Origin: GWF2-38-69 sp965228125
Lineage (GTDB): Bacteria; Verrucomicrobiota; Lentisphaeria; Victivallales; GWF2-38-69
DNA length: 64,000 nt
Direction of reading: 5' to 3'
Assembly: GCA_965228125.1 (NCBI GenBank)
Contig: OZ245791.1
Coordinates: 1,984,001 to 2,048,000 of the forward strand
Part shown: piece by piece, positions 1-9,027 of the stretch
Layout of the letters: each line of letters opens with the position of its first letter
How positions within the stretch are numbered: the stretch's first letter is position 1
Notes under the pieces: generated by a model
Seen by the model: the letters and a program-made list of their open reading frames with translations, nothing else
Told to the model about the DNA's origin: nothing
Databases searched by the model: none
Translations under genes and position numbers: made by a program

Positions 1-144
1 TTTTAAGTTAATTCAATTAATTGAACCGGAAGCCTTCCAAATTTGTTGACAAAACCAATAAATTGCTTTCAATTAGACCGAAGACTTTGAGAGTTCAGAT
101 TAGCAACAATAATTATAGAATAACTATTACTGAAAGGAATTTTA

Positions 145-534
145 ATGTCCAACCAAACTATCCCCCCTACAAGTGAAGAACTGGCTAATTTTTGTGCCCG
201 CATAGCTGAAGATAGGAAAGCTGAAGATGTTACAGTAATGAAATTAGGAGAAGTAAGCTCTATTTCTGATTTTTTTGTTATATGTACAGGGACATCCCAC
301 CCTCATCTTGGAGCTATTGCTGAATGGATCAGGAGAAAAACGAGAGAAGAGTTTGATGTCAGGCCTGTTGCTATTGATGGCGAAAAAGAGTCAGATTGGG
401 TGGTAATTGACTTTGGGAATGTCATGATACATGTTTTTAGTAGCGATGCAAGAGAAAGGTACAATCTGGAAAGTCTTTGGGCAGATGCTGAAAAAATCGA
501 AAAATTAATTACAGAGAAAAGAACTCACGGATAA
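145..534 (+). CDS. rsfS: Ribosomal silencing factor RsfS
   Basis: RsfS (Iojap/DUF143 family) binds ribosomal protein L14 (uL14) and blocks subunit joining when nutrients are short. The 129-residue length is normal for the family. The family core is visible: the SDFFVICTG segment near residue 41, the GEKESDWVVIDFGNVMIHVF stretch around residues 79-98, and the RERYNLESLW motif near the end. The ATG has a good AAAGGA site six bases upstream. It heads a plus-strand group with a hypothetical gene and rodA. No nadD is visible upstream, although the two are often neighbours. Confidence 0.95.
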   Translation: MSNQTIPPTSEELANFCARIAEDRKAEDVTVMKLGEVSSISDFFVICTGTSHPHLGAIAEWIRRKTREEFDVRPVAIDGEKESDWVVIDFGNVMIHVFSSDARERYNLESLWADAEKIEKLITEKRTHG

Positions 535-575
535 TCTTTGTATTGAAGATCATTTTATCTGGAGGCTTAGAGTGT

Positions 576-1169
576 ATGGATATTAGCAAATATAAACTTT
601 GGACAGAACTTGATTGGGCAGATCAATTCAATAAAGAAGAGGTCAATATAAAGGCTTATTTTGAAGAGCTTGAAAAATATTTGGATTTACCGGATGAAGA
701 CGATTTGATTTTTTCTGCTTTAAAAAAGCGTAAACTCGCTACTGATGAACTCAATATTTGGGAAAATGTTACGGATTTTTCCGATGAAGACGAATTGGAT
801 GAGGAATCTGTATCTGAGTTTATAAATAAAACTGATGCGTCATCTTTATACTATGAAATAGGGGAAATCTCATCTGATTTGTGCAGAGATGTTGCCTTTT
901 CTGGTGCTTTAAATTTCAATGCAGTATTGTCTTTTCTAATGATTTCAGGAAGAGCCATGTCTTACCATCTCGACTTTATCCAGCTAGGCAAAGAGGATTT
1001 TCCAGAGCTAAAAAAAGCAATACTAAAAAGAGAGATTTTTATTCTCAACTCTCTGATTGGTTTGGTATTAAGCCTAAAAGAGCAAATTACAGCCGATATA
1101 GCTGAAAACTATCTTTTGAGACTTTATGCGGTAAGAGAAAAATTTATCGATCTAAGATTTACTTTATAA
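576..1169 (+). CDS. Acidic hypothetical protein
   Basis: I do not recognise this 197-residue protein. It is acidic in its first half, with Asp/Glu clusters around residues 40-85. The second half looks mainly helical, and there is no signal peptide or clear membrane segment. I chose the ATG at 576 over an in-frame TTG at 543 because GGAGG at 561-565 lies ten bases before it. It ends seven bases before rodA and follows rsfS closely, so it is probably co-transcribed with both. The position next to rodA might suggest a link with envelope growth, but nothing in the sequence shows it. Confidence 0.7.
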   Translation: MDISKYKLWTELDWADQFNKEEVNIKAYFEELEKYLDLPDEDDLIFSALKKRKLATDELNIWENVTDFSDEDELDEESVSEFINKTDASSLYYEIGEISSDLCRDVAFSGALNFNAVLSFLMISGRAMSYHLDFIQLGKEDFPELKKAILKREIFILNSLIGLVLSLKEQITADIAENYLLRLYAVREKFIDLRFTL

Positions 1170-1176
1170 TTCATAG

Positions 1177-2388
1177 ATGAAACATATTTTTCAGTTAGGG
1201 AGCAACGAAGATCCTGAAGTATCTTACTTTCTCGGTCTTATCAGGAAAATAAAATACCATTTTTTTTGCCTTGATTTTGTTCAGTTGCTTTCGACGCTTT
1301 TTCTTATATCTTTTGGAATAACTTTCATCTATAGTTCAGGACAGCAGGTGGGCGGATCAATGACTACTGCTTGGGAAAAACAGATAATCTGGACTGTGAT
1401 AGGTTTTGCAGTATGGCTAATTCTGAGCTACTCTGATTATAAAATATACGCGCTTGCTTCTCCTGTATTCTATATCTTGACTTTAATTTTGCTGCTTCTG
1501 GTATTCTTTATTGGCGTCAAGGTATATGGAGCCAAGAGGTGGCTTGATTTAGGGCCAATGCGCATTCAGCCTTCCGAGTTTGCTAAAGTAGCTACATTGC
1601 TTCTATTGTCATATGTTGCGTCATTTGATTGGTTCAGAGTTAATAAGTTTTCTCACTTATTCTATTTTTTTATATTGATGGCCGTGCCGTTTGTATTGGT
1701 TCTCAAAGAGCCCGATTTGGGAAGCTCACTTGTTTTTCTCGCCATATTTGCCGCTATTCTTTTTTGTGCCAGAATAAGCTGGAAGTGGATAATAGTAGTT
1801 CTTATTTCCATATCTGTTATAGTTCCCAGTATTTATCCATTTTTGCACGACTACCAAAAAGAAAGAATTTTCGTTTTCTTGGATGCAGGAAGAGATCCCC
1901 TGAATCAAGGATGGACCAGCAGGCAAACACTTCTTTCAGTTGGAAGCGGCGGAGTGAAAGGCAAGGGGTTTCTTCATGGAACCCAGAATTTATTAGGTTT
2001 TTTACCCAAGAGCGTATCCAACTCAGATTTGATTTTTTCTGTGATTGCGGAAGAATCGGGGTTTATGGGGTCTATATCGATGATTGTGATGTACATGGTG
2101 CTTATTTTTTCTATGATACGAACGGCGTTTATTGCTAAAGATGGGTTTGGCTATTATTTTGCGGCTGGTTCGGCGGCTTTGTTCTTTGAGCATCTCTTTA
2201 TAAACATTGGCATGAATATAAGGCTTATGCCGATAACCGGTATTCCTCTTCCTCTTATTAGTTATGGAGGCTCTTTTATGCTTTCTGCAATGGTCTGCCT
2301 TGGAATACTCCAATCAGTATATATGCGAAGCAAAGACATTGAGACCTCTGCACAACTAGGAAGATTATCATTTTCTAAAAAATGCTGA
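1177..2388 (+). CDS. rodA: Rod shape-determining SEDS protein RodA
   Basis: SEDS-family peptidoglycan glycosyltransferase of the elongasome, polymerising lipid II at the inner membrane together with a class B PBP. About ten hydrophobic segments fill the 403 residues. Diagnostic stretches are KRWLDLGPMRIQPSEFAK near residue 115, LKEPDLGSSLVF near 170, GSGGVKGKG near 257 and FSVIAEESGF near 285. The late segment GIPLPLISYGGSFML is also typical. It resembles RodA more than FtsW, with no division genes nearby, but the split is hard by eye. The start has only a weak ribosome site. A roughly 35-residue hydrophilic N-terminal extension precedes the first membrane helix. Confidence 0.9.
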   Translation: MKHIFQLGSNEDPEVSYFLGLIRKIKYHFFCLDFVQLLSTLFLISFGITFIYSSGQQVGGSMTTAWEKQIIWTVIGFAVWLILSYSDYKIYALASPVFYILTLILLLLVFFIGVKVYGAKRWLDLGPMRIQPSEFAKVATLLLLSYVASFDWFRVNKFSHLFYFFILMAVPFVLVLKEPDLGSSLVFLAIFAAILFCARISWKWIIVVLISISVIVPSIYPFLHDYQKERIFVFLDAGRDPLNQGWTSRQTLLSVGSGGVKGKGFLHGTQNLLGFLPKSVSNSDLIFSVIAEESGFMGSISMIVMYMVLIFSMIRTAFIAKDGFGYYFAAGSAALFFEHLFINIGMNIRLMPITGIPLPLISYGGSFMLSAMVCLGILQSVYMRSKDIETSAQLGRLSFSKKC

Positions 2389-2490
2389 TATTTCCCAGAG
2401 AAAAACTTCTTTTTCTTGAAGAGAGAGTTAAATATTTTTCTCTCAATTATTTAGATATATTTCGAAGATTATCTGGAGTTGTGCAGAGGT
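2344..2490. repeat. 14-bp inverted repeat around the rodA 3' end
   Basis: Positions 2344-2357 (acctctgcacaact), inside the last codons of rodA, are the exact reverse complement of 2477-2490. The arms are 119 bases apart. A shorter gagag/ctctc pair lies between them. The arrangement could fold the 3' end of the rodA message into a long hairpin before the terminator. No function is known to me. Confidence 0.6.
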
Positions 2491-2520
2491 TTCATAGTGA
2501 GCAACTTTGACTCTAATGAG

Positions 2521-2557
2521 AAAAAAATACCGCTCAAAGCTGAGCGGCATTTTTTTG
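2521..2557. terminator. Bidirectional terminator between rodA and pta
   Basis: A perfect 7-bp stem, CCGCTCA (2530-2536) with TGAGCGG (2541-2547), has a four-base loop. It is flanked by an A-tract on the left and a T-tract on the right, so it can work for both convergent genes. Confidence 0.9.
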
Positions 2558-2577
2558 GGTTTTGAGTCAGACCAAGT

Positions 2578-3591
2578 CTAGAGAGCCTGGCAAAGTACCA
2601 TGGCGGCTGTTCCGACTATATCGTCAGCAGAACAACCTCTTGACAGGTCGCTCATTGGTTTGGCTAGCCCTTGTAGGACAGGGCCGATTGCGGCGGCTCC
2701 AGCGAGACGCTGAGTGATTTTATAACAGATATTCCCTACATTCAGGTCAGGGAAAATGAGGATGTTTGCATTGCCGCCAAGAGGGCTTCCCGGAGCTTTT
2801 GAAGCTGCGACTTTAGGTACGAGTGCAGTATCTGCCTGAAGTTCACCATCAACTATGTAGTCGAGTTTTTGTTCGGCGATTTTTGCTTTGCATATTTCAG
2901 TGGCCGTACGTACCTTTTCGATAAGTGGGTGTTCTGCGCTTCCCTTAGTAGAGAAAGAGAGGAAAGCGATTTTTGGAGTCGTTCCAATCAGGGCAAGGTG
3001 GGTTTTTGCCGTAGCAAGGGCGATGTCCACGAGCGTAGCAGAATCTGGATCAGGAATAACTGCGCCGTCTGAATAAAGAAGAGTGCTTTCACCGCCAGGA
3101 GTAGGATGAGCCAGATCCATAAGGAACGCACTGCTTGCGCTCTTGATTCCCGGAGCTGTGCCAATAATCATGAATGCGGCTCTAAGCATGTCAGCTGTGG
3201 AAGCTATACTTCCGGCTACGAGCGCATCGACTTCCCCGATTCTTAGAAGCATTGCACCAAAGAAAATTCTTTGTTTCAGTATTTCTACTGCTTTTTCAAG
3301 AGTGATGTCTTTTTTCTTTTCTGCGCGATAGGCCTGAAGAATCTTTGCGTATTCTTCCATTTTAGGTGATTTTAGATGATCATAGCAGATGAATTTTCTT
3401 TCAGTAATCCCTGCGTCTTTGCAAGACTTGCTAATTTCTTCTTCTGTCCCTATTACTATTACAGATGAGGCTATGCCTTTTTCCATTATCTTATTTGCAG
3501 CTATTACGACTCTCGGATCGTGTCCTTCGGCCAGAACGAGTTTTTTCTTCATGGATATGGCTTTTTCGATGATTTTGTCCATTACTGGCAT
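2578..3591 (-). CDS. pta: Phosphate acetyltransferase
   Basis: Interconverts acetyl-CoA and acetyl phosphate. With AckA directly upstream it forms the acetate/ATP branch of fermentation. At 337 residues it is the short form, holding only the catalytic PTA domain without the DRTGG/P-loop N-terminus of long enterobacterial Pta. Family stretches include LAEGHDPRV near the N-terminus, then GSIASTADMLRAA, YSDGAVIPDPD, LSFSTKGSA, DGELQADTALVP, GNANILIFPDLNVGNI and a terminal GPVLQGLAKPMSDLSRG. GGGAG-type spacing upstream of the ATG is good. It is the last gene of the minus-strand run and ends at the shared terminator. Confidence 0.97.
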   Translation of the reverse strand: MPVMDKIIEKAISMKKKLVLAEGHDPRVVIAANKIMEKGIASSVIVIGTEEEISKSCKDAGITERKFICYDHLKSPKMEEYAKILQAYRAEKKKDITLEKAVEILKQRIFFGAMLLRIGEVDALVAGSIASTADMLRAAFMIIGTAPGIKSASSAFLMDLAHPTPGGESTLLYSDGAVIPDPDSATLVDIALATAKTHLALIGTTPKIAFLSFSTKGSAEHPLIEKVRTATEICKAKIAEQKLDYIVDGELQADTALVPKVAASKAPGSPLGGNANILIFPDLNVGNICYKITQRLAGAAAIGPVLQGLAKPMSDLSRGCSADDIVGTAAMVLCQAL

Positions 3592-3625
3592 AATCTTGTC
3601 TCCCGCTTTATTTATTTGTTTATAT

Positions 3626-4891
3626 TTAAACTGTAACGACTTTGAGTTTTCCTTCTTCCAGTAGAAGTTCTATGCTTTGAGAAGCTATCATAAGTTCTTC
3701 GTTAGTAGGTATTACTAGAGCCTTTGTTTTGCTGTCTTTTGTGGATATTATAGACGGAGTGCTTCTGCAATTTTGATTTGCCTCAGCGTCAATATCGACA
3801 GAAAACGCATGCATTTTTTCAATAACTTTGGCTCTAACGACACTGGAGTTTTCTCCTATTCCACCAGTAAACACAATGGCATCGGCACCACCCAAGATAG
3901 CAAAGTATGCACCTATATATTTTACTATCCTATTGACAAATATATTTAAAGCTAATTCGGCTCTAGTGTTTCCTTGTTCTGATGCCTGAATGATCTCTCT
4001 CATGTCTCCACTATTTATACCAGCTATGCCATAAAGTCCACTTTGCTTATTCAGCGTCTTGTCCACTTCCTTAGGAGACATTCCTTTATCTATCAGAAAC
4101 CAAACTATATCAGGGTCTATATCTCCACTTCTTGTACCCATTACTAACCCTTCAAGTGGCGTCATTCCCATAGAAGTATCTACTACTTTTCCTTTATTTA
4201 TAGCAGTTACACTGCACCCATTTCCTAAATGGCATGTGATAAGCTTTAATTCTTCAAAAGGCATTTTTAAGAATTTAGCGGTAGATTTTGCTACATAGTG
4301 ATGAGAAGTTCCGTGGAACCCATATTTTCTTATTCCATACTTTGTATAAAATTCGTATGGTATAGCGTATATAAAGAAATCAGGGGTCATTGTCTGATGG
4401 AAAGCGGTATCGAATACTGCAACATTTGGAATATTTGGAAAATATTTCTCACATGCTTCAATCCCTGCTAGATTGGCTGGATTGTGAAGTGGAGCCAACG
4501 TAATACAATCTCTAATTATATTTTTTACATTTTCATCTATAATGACAGGAGTAGATATTTTTTCACCGCCGTGAACTACTCTATGGCCTATAGCTAGAAT
4601 GTCTGATATATTGTTGATTACCCCATCTTCTTTACTCATGAGTTTGTCACAAACCACTTTGAGCGCATCTGTATGGGTTACATATTCTTTTTTTTCTTTT
4701 CTTTCTTCAGAAATAGGGATCTCAGTTTTTACTTTAGCTTCGCCATATTTATTATAGACGAGAAAGGAAGTTGGGAGACCTATGCACTCAACTTGACCTG
4801 AAGCGAGAACAATCTGCTTGCCGATCCATGAGAAGTTAAATACAGTGAACTTGAGTGAAGAACTGCCCGCATTGATGACTAAAATTTTCAT
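3626..4891 (-). CDS. ackA: Acetate kinase
   Basis: ASKHA-fold kinase making ATP and acetate from acetyl phosphate. The N-terminus (KILVINAGSSSLKF) carries the phosphate-binding loop. GHRVVHGGE and VFDTAFHQTM follow, then GFHGTSHHYVA, ITCHLGNGCS, GTRSGDIDPD and FTGGIGENSS, all in the expected order. The length of 421 is slightly above the usual 400. The extra residues lie near residues 50-75 and at the C-terminus. AAGGT upstream gives a plausible ribosome site. It is separated from pta by 34 bases and surely co-transcribed. Confidence 0.97.
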   Translation of the reverse strand: MKILVINAGSSSLKFTVFNFSWIGKQIVLASGQVECIGLPTSFLVYNKYGEAKVKTEIPISEERKEKKEYVTHTDALKVVCDKLMSKEDGVINNISDILAIGHRVVHGGEKISTPVIIDENVKNIIRDCITLAPLHNPANLAGIEACEKYFPNIPNVAVFDTAFHQTMTPDFFIYAIPYEFYTKYGIRKYGFHGTSHHYVAKSTAKFLKMPFEELKLITCHLGNGCSVTAINKGKVVDTSMGMTPLEGLVMGTRSGDIDPDIVWFLIDKGMSPKEVDKTLNKQSGLYGIAGINSGDMREIIQASEQGNTRAELALNIFVNRIVKYIGAYFAILGGADAIVFTGGIGENSSVVRAKVIEKMHAFSVDIDAEANQNCRSTPSIISTKDSKTKALVIPTNEELMIASQSIELLLEEGKLKVVTV

Positions 4892-4986
4892 TTGGATTAC
4901 CTTTATGTTTCATGTTAATAAAAAGACAAGGTAATGCAAATTATATAAGGGTTGAGAAAATAATCAATCTGCCAATGTCAAGGTAA

Positions 4987-6363
4987 TCAGGTGTTAGTTT
5001 TTTCTTTTTCTGAAATTGAATTTGCTATTTCAGGATAGAGTTTGGCTAAGCAGTCAGGGCAGAGACTGTGACTGAATTCTGTGTCCGTGTGTTTACTTAT
5101 GTATGTCTCGACTTGGCTCCAGTACCCGTCATCGTCTCTTACTTTTTTGCAACCAGAACAAATGGGGAGAAGAGTCTTAAGTGTTTTTATGTTAGACAAA
5201 GCCGTCTGGAGTTTTTCTTTTTCAGTTTGCAGCTCCGCAGTTCTGGCTTCAACAAGTTCTTCCAGACGTTCACGATATTCTGTTAGTTCTTTTTCTGTGT
5301 TTTTGCGTGTAGTAATATCTCTGATAATCCCTATCAGGGAACCGTTTTTCTCTCTGAACTTTCCGCGAACCCATAGCCAGCGTTCTTCTCCGTCGCATCT
5401 GGTTATTCGGCATGCTATATCAATTTCCTGATCCGATGTCATGGATTCATCGAAATGTTTTTTTACATCAGCCTTGTCCTCTTCTACAATATGATCCAGA
5501 AATGTTTGAAAATTCCAATTTTCCACTAGGGTGGTATAACCGAATATCTGGTCGTGCCGCAAAGAACGGTTTGAAGTTCCATTTTTAAAGTCATACGACC
5601 AGAAGCCAAACAAACCGACTTCAAGGGCATCTTCCATTTTATCCTTCATGTGTTCAAGAGATTTTTCTATTTCTTGCAAGTCTTTGATGATTTGTCTTGA
5701 TCTAGATAAATCATGAATGGTTCTCTTGATTGTTTCGTTAAGTGATTTCGTGTAGGCTAGAACTATGACAAGAGTGCCTATTGCCAGTAAGATAAATTCA
5801 AAAAAAAGGTATTTTATGATGATTTTTGAGAAAGGCATTAAGATCTCATCCAGATCAATTTTTGTGATAAGAAACATGTTCGAGTCGGATATCGGAACAC
5901 AGGTGGAAAGAACGGTTTTTCCTGTATAATCGCTCCCGATAAAAATAGGAGATTCGCCAAATATAAAAATTCTGAGTATTCCATTGGTGTACAAATCATC
6001 AAGAGTGGAAAGATTTGCAGAAGTTATATCTCCTGAGCGAGCGGACCAAATGAATTTAAAAGTTTCATCTGTCTTTTTCGCTATGATTGTGTCGCCTGTT
6101 GTTGCAAAGGTCAGGAAGTTCTTGTCTTGGTTTAACAGTTCCTGTAAAAGATGATTTTTCTTATCTGGTTTGATTCCATGTTTTTGTAATAAATTTGATA
6201 CAAATCTTGATTCTGTATTGGCTATGGACTGAAGGATAGCATATTCGTTGGTAATATCCTGCCGAAAAATTGCGAGCATAAAAGCAGACGATACCAAAGT
6301 GACGATAAATACCATCACCATGACAGAGACAAAGAGCGTTTTTCTGCCTCTTATGTAAGTCAT
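4987..6363 (-). CDS. Membrane PAS sensor with CxxC output-like domain
   Basis: A 458-residue membrane sensor. One N-terminal helix (about residues 10-32) and a second around 178-205 bracket an extracytoplasmic ligand-binding region. A cytoplasmic coiled coil follows, then a PAS/PAC domain (about 250-350, ending RWLWVRGKFREKNGS...IGIIRDITTRK), then another coiled coil. The C-terminus (about 400-445) has a CSGCKKVRDDDGYW...SHSLCPDCLAKLYPE module with paired CxxC motifs, likely metal-binding. There is no histidine kinase, GGDEF or methyl-accepting domain, so the output is unknown. The same C-terminal module occurs in the sensor at 11983-13332 and alone at 56234-56401. The gene lies 16 bases after the methyltransferase-MTHFR gene. 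Confidence 0.8.
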   Translation of the reverse strand: MTYIRGRKTLFVSVMVMVFIVTLVSSAFMLAIFRQDITNEYAILQSIANTESRFVSNLLQKHGIKPDKKNHLLQELLNQDKNFLTFATTGDTIIAKKTDETFKFIWSARSGDITSANLSTLDDLYTNGILRIFIFGESPIFIGSDYTGKTVLSTCVPISDSNMFLITKIDLDEILMPFSKIIIKYLFFEFILLAIGTLVIVLAYTKSLNETIKRTIHDLSRSRQIIKDLQEIEKSLEHMKDKMEDALEVGLFGFWSYDFKNGTSNRSLRHDQIFGYTTLVENWNFQTFLDHIVEEDKADVKKHFDESMTSDQEIDIACRITRCDGEERWLWVRGKFREKNGSLIGIIRDITTRKNTEKELTEYRERLEELVEARTAELQTEKEKLQTALSNIKTLKTLLPICSGCKKVRDDDGYWSQVETYISKHTDTEFSHSLCPDCLAKLYPEIANSISEKEKTNT

Positions 6364-6379
6364 AATTTTTCCTTCATTG

Positions 6380-8206
6380 CTATATTAAAACTTTTAAAGA
6401 TGTGTCTACATTACCTAGCGGGGCACTGACCTGTACTCCGGCAATAAAACTTTTTATAGTATCTATGGATTCCCTGGCTATACTGATTCCCTCAGCTCTT
6501 TGGTCTTCCTTCAATTCGAATTTTGCCATTCGCTTCATTACAGAATCGGGAACGACTACGCCTGGCACCTCATTCTTCATGAACTCGGCATTCCTGTAGC
6601 TGGCAAGAGGCCATATCCCTGCTATTACCGGAATATTATATTTCTCGATTTTTTTGTAAAACGAAATGAGAGAGGACGTGTCAAATACAGGTTGGGTGAT
6701 GATAAACTCAGCTCCGGCCTCGATTTTTTCGATAGTACGTTTTAGTTCCCGTTCCATATCAATGGCATTGGGGTCAGCTCCGACTCCAATTAGTGCCTCT
6801 GTTTTATTTCCGATAGAGTTTCCGCCGATGTCCACGCCTCTGTTGAGGTTTGACTGAATTTTAGCCATACCAATTGAGTCTGCGTCGAATACTGCCGAAG
6901 CATAAGGGTAGTTTCCCAGCTTTGGTGGGTCACCTGTGACAAACAGGAGGTTCTTTATTCCGACTGCGGCGCATCCGAGAAGATCCGACTGCATCCCTAT
7001 GAGATTTCTGTCCCTGCAGCAGAAATGCAAAATAGTTTCAATTCCTGCTTCTCTTTGGATCATGAGCGATGTGATTATAGGTGACATTCTGGAGCTTGCT
7101 CTTGGCCCGTCAGGGATGTTAATCGCATCAATTCCTGATTTTTTGCAAAGAGTAGCTTTTTCTAAAACATCTTTGAGGGCATACCCTTTTGGAGGGACGA
7201 GCTCTACAGTTTTAATCCACTCTTTTTTTGCAAGCTTAGCGCCAAGATTGGATTTTGATTCGGTCAGAATGGGAGTTTGCAACAGGTCATCTGAGATGGT
7301 CAGAGAAATTGTCTTAGAAAAGGCATTCTTAGAAGTGGGTTTAACACTTCTTGCCAAGTCCCTGATGTGTTCAGGAGTAGTTCCGCAACAGCCGCCAACG
7401 CCTCTTACGCCAAGGCTTACATACTTTATAGCATATGTTGTAAAATATTCAGGGCTTGTCATGTAGATAGACCTATTATCAACGCTTCTTGGTGTCCCTG
7501 CATTAGGTTGAGCGATAATAGGATATGAACACACTTTGACTATTTTTTCTACGACAGAAAGCAGTGCTTCGGGGCCAAGTCCGCAGTTAACTCCGATAGC
7601 GCTTGGTTTGTTTTGCAGTTTACTTAAAGAAGCAAGCAGCATTTTGAGCGACTCGCCTTTGGATGTTTCTCCGGTTCTTGAGACAGTCAGGCTTAACACA
7701 TAAGGAATATCTCTGATTTTGTCCATTACTATGGCGGCGTGTTCTAAATCCCTAAGAGAGGGAAGGGTTTCAAACATTATGAAATCAGCTCCGCCTTCTT
7801 TCAATGCCTTGACTTGCTCTGTCAGCATATCAGTTATGTCAGATTCCTTAATTCCGCTGTTGTATGGGATTTCGCCGATTGGGCCTGCCGAACCGGCTAT
7901 TAGAGTATTTTCTCCGCTATTTTCTTTTGCAAGTTTTACTCCGGCTTTATTAATATCCCGGACTTTATTTCCAAAACCGAATTTGGAGAGTTTATTCCAA
8001 TTAGCTCCGAACGTATTAGTAGTAAGAACTTCCGCCCCTGCTTTGAAATATTCATTATGTATTTCCGATATAATTTTTGGCGAACTCAGACATAATTCGT
8101 CGAAACAAGTATTGATGAAGAAATGGCGTTTGTAAATCTCGGTTCCCATTCCTCCGTCAAATATCAGTACGGACTCCTGTAGCTTCTTTTCCAGTATATT
8201 TTCCAT
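6380..8206 (-). CDS. Bifunctional homocysteine S-methyltransferase / methylenetetrahydrofolate reductase
   Basis: A 608-residue fusion of the YitJ type. Residues about 1-290 are a homocysteine-binding (MetH N-terminal/BHMT) domain. It has FDGGMGTEIYKR near the start, TNTFGANW, and the zinc ligands GVNCG near residue 207 and GGCCGTTPEHI near 272. Residues about 325-600 are a methylenetetrahydrofolate reductase TIM barrel, with GIDAINIPDGPRASSRMS, LHFCCRDRNL, LLFVTGDPPKLG and FIITQPVFDTSSL. The pair would make methyl-THF and move the methyl group into methionine. No cobalamin-binding MetH module is fused, although cobS and cobU lie just upstream. The organism may have separate corrinoid subunits elsewhere or use another donor. 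Confidence 0.93.
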   Translation of the reverse strand: MENILEKKLQESVLIFDGGMGTEIYKRHFFINTCFDELCLSSPKIISEIHNEYFKAGAEVLTTNTFGANWNKLSKFGFGNKVRDINKAGVKLAKENSGENTLIAGSAGPIGEIPYNSGIKESDITDMLTEQVKALKEGGADFIMFETLPSLRDLEHAAIVMDKIRDIPYVLSLTVSRTGETSKGESLKMLLASLSKLQNKPSAIGVNCGLGPEALLSVVEKIVKVCSYPIIAQPNAGTPRSVDNRSIYMTSPEYFTTYAIKYVSLGVRGVGGCCGTTPEHIRDLARSVKPTSKNAFSKTISLTISDDLLQTPILTESKSNLGAKLAKKEWIKTVELVPPKGYALKDVLEKATLCKKSGIDAINIPDGPRASSRMSPIITSLMIQREAGIETILHFCCRDRNLIGMQSDLLGCAAVGIKNLLFVTGDPPKLGNYPYASAVFDADSIGMAKIQSNLNRGVDIGGNSIGNKTEALIGVGADPNAIDMERELKRTIEKIEAGAEFIITQPVFDTSSLISFYKKIEKYNIPVIAGIWPLASYRNAEFMKNEVPGVVVPDSVMKRMAKFELKEDQRAEGISIARESIDTIKSFIAGVQVSAPLGNVDTSLKVLI

Positions 8207-8286
8207 AAATTTTAAAAGGGTGCGGTATTCATATTTTTAAAACTATTCTGCGATTGCACAATAATCGGGTTTTATATATTGAGTTA

Positions 8287-9027
8287 TTAATAAGGTTTAA
8301 TAGTTAAAAAAACAAGCCCCAGAGTTTCGCAAAGTTCTACAGAGGCACCAAGTATATCTCCTGATATTCCTCCCATTTTAGCACTTACTCTGTTATTAAA
8401 ATAGAGAATAACAGCAATGAGAACTGCAGTTGTTATAAGGATATTAGTTCTAAAGAAGATGCATGGGGCGGTGTAGATGAAAGCTATCAAAATACAAACG
8501 TATGAGACTTTGCCTATTATTTCTTTGCCCATTCCTTGTTCATATGGGAAGTAATGCCCGATTTTTATAAGAAACACTAACATAAATCTTGCGATGACTA
8601 TTATACAAAAGATACCCATGTAATCATTAGTCTTAATGAGAAGAAATAGGGCAGAGATTTTAGAACAAATAATAAAAATAAGCCCTATGGCACCGAAAGC
8701 TCCTATTCTGGAGTCGTGCATTATTTCGACTCTTTTATCTCTATTTGTTGAACACAGCAGGGAATCACAGGCATCAGCGAAGCCGTCCAGATGGATCCCC
8801 CCTGTTAGAAGGGCCAGAAGAGCTGCCATAGCGATAGCCTGTATTAAGTCGTGGATATAAAAAATACCAGACAGCGCAACGAATGGAATGACTGTAAACG
8901 ATGCCAGTATGTACCCGCATAGAGGAAAGAAATAGACGCTATTCAGCCAAGTTGTGTCATCCGGTTTGCTTTTTAGACCTGATGGTATCGATGTGAGAAT
9001 TGATAGTGCAAATCTGAGGCTTTTCAT
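8287..9027 (-). CDS. cobS: Adenosylcobinamide-GDP ribazoletransferase (cobalamin synthase)
   Basis: Integral membrane enzyme joining adenosylcobinamide-GDP to alpha-ribazole in the last steps of cobalamin assembly. The length of 246 residues fits the family. Characteristic stretches are LSILTSIPSG at the N-terminus, FFPLCGYILA, the acidic GGIHLDGFADACDSL motif near residue 80 followed by EIMHDSRIGAFGAIGL, and GGISGDILGASVELCE near the C-terminus. Five to six hydrophobic segments are visible. Its start overlaps the cobU stop by four bases, so the two are translationally coupled. With no upstream corrin-ring genes here, the local set looks like salvage and nucleotide-loop assembly. Confidence 0.95.
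   Translation of the reverse strand: MKSLRFALSILTSIPSGLKSKPDDTTWLNSVYFFPLCGYILASFTVIPFVALSGIFYIHDLIQAIAMAALLALLTGGIHLDGFADACDSLLCSTNRDKRVEIMHDSRIGAFGAIGLIFIICSKISALFLLIKTNDYMGIFCIIVIARFMLVFLIKIGHYFPYEQGMGKEIIGKVSYVCILIAFIYTAPCIFFRTNILITTAVLIAVILYFNNRVSAKMGGISGDILGASVELCETLGLVFLTIKPY

Noticed and set aside
46..74. TTGACA at 46-51 as a promoter for rsfS
   Set aside because: The -10 candidate at the right spacing (TCAATT) is poor; the match is too weak to list as a feature.
2023..2313. Minus-strand open frame inside rodA
   Set aside because: It is fully antisense to a conserved membrane protein and has basic low-complexity text without a family match.
8207..8286. Search for a cobalamin riboswitch near the cobU/cobS and methyltransferase genes
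   Set aside because: Intergenic spaces here are short and hold no recognisable B12-box.
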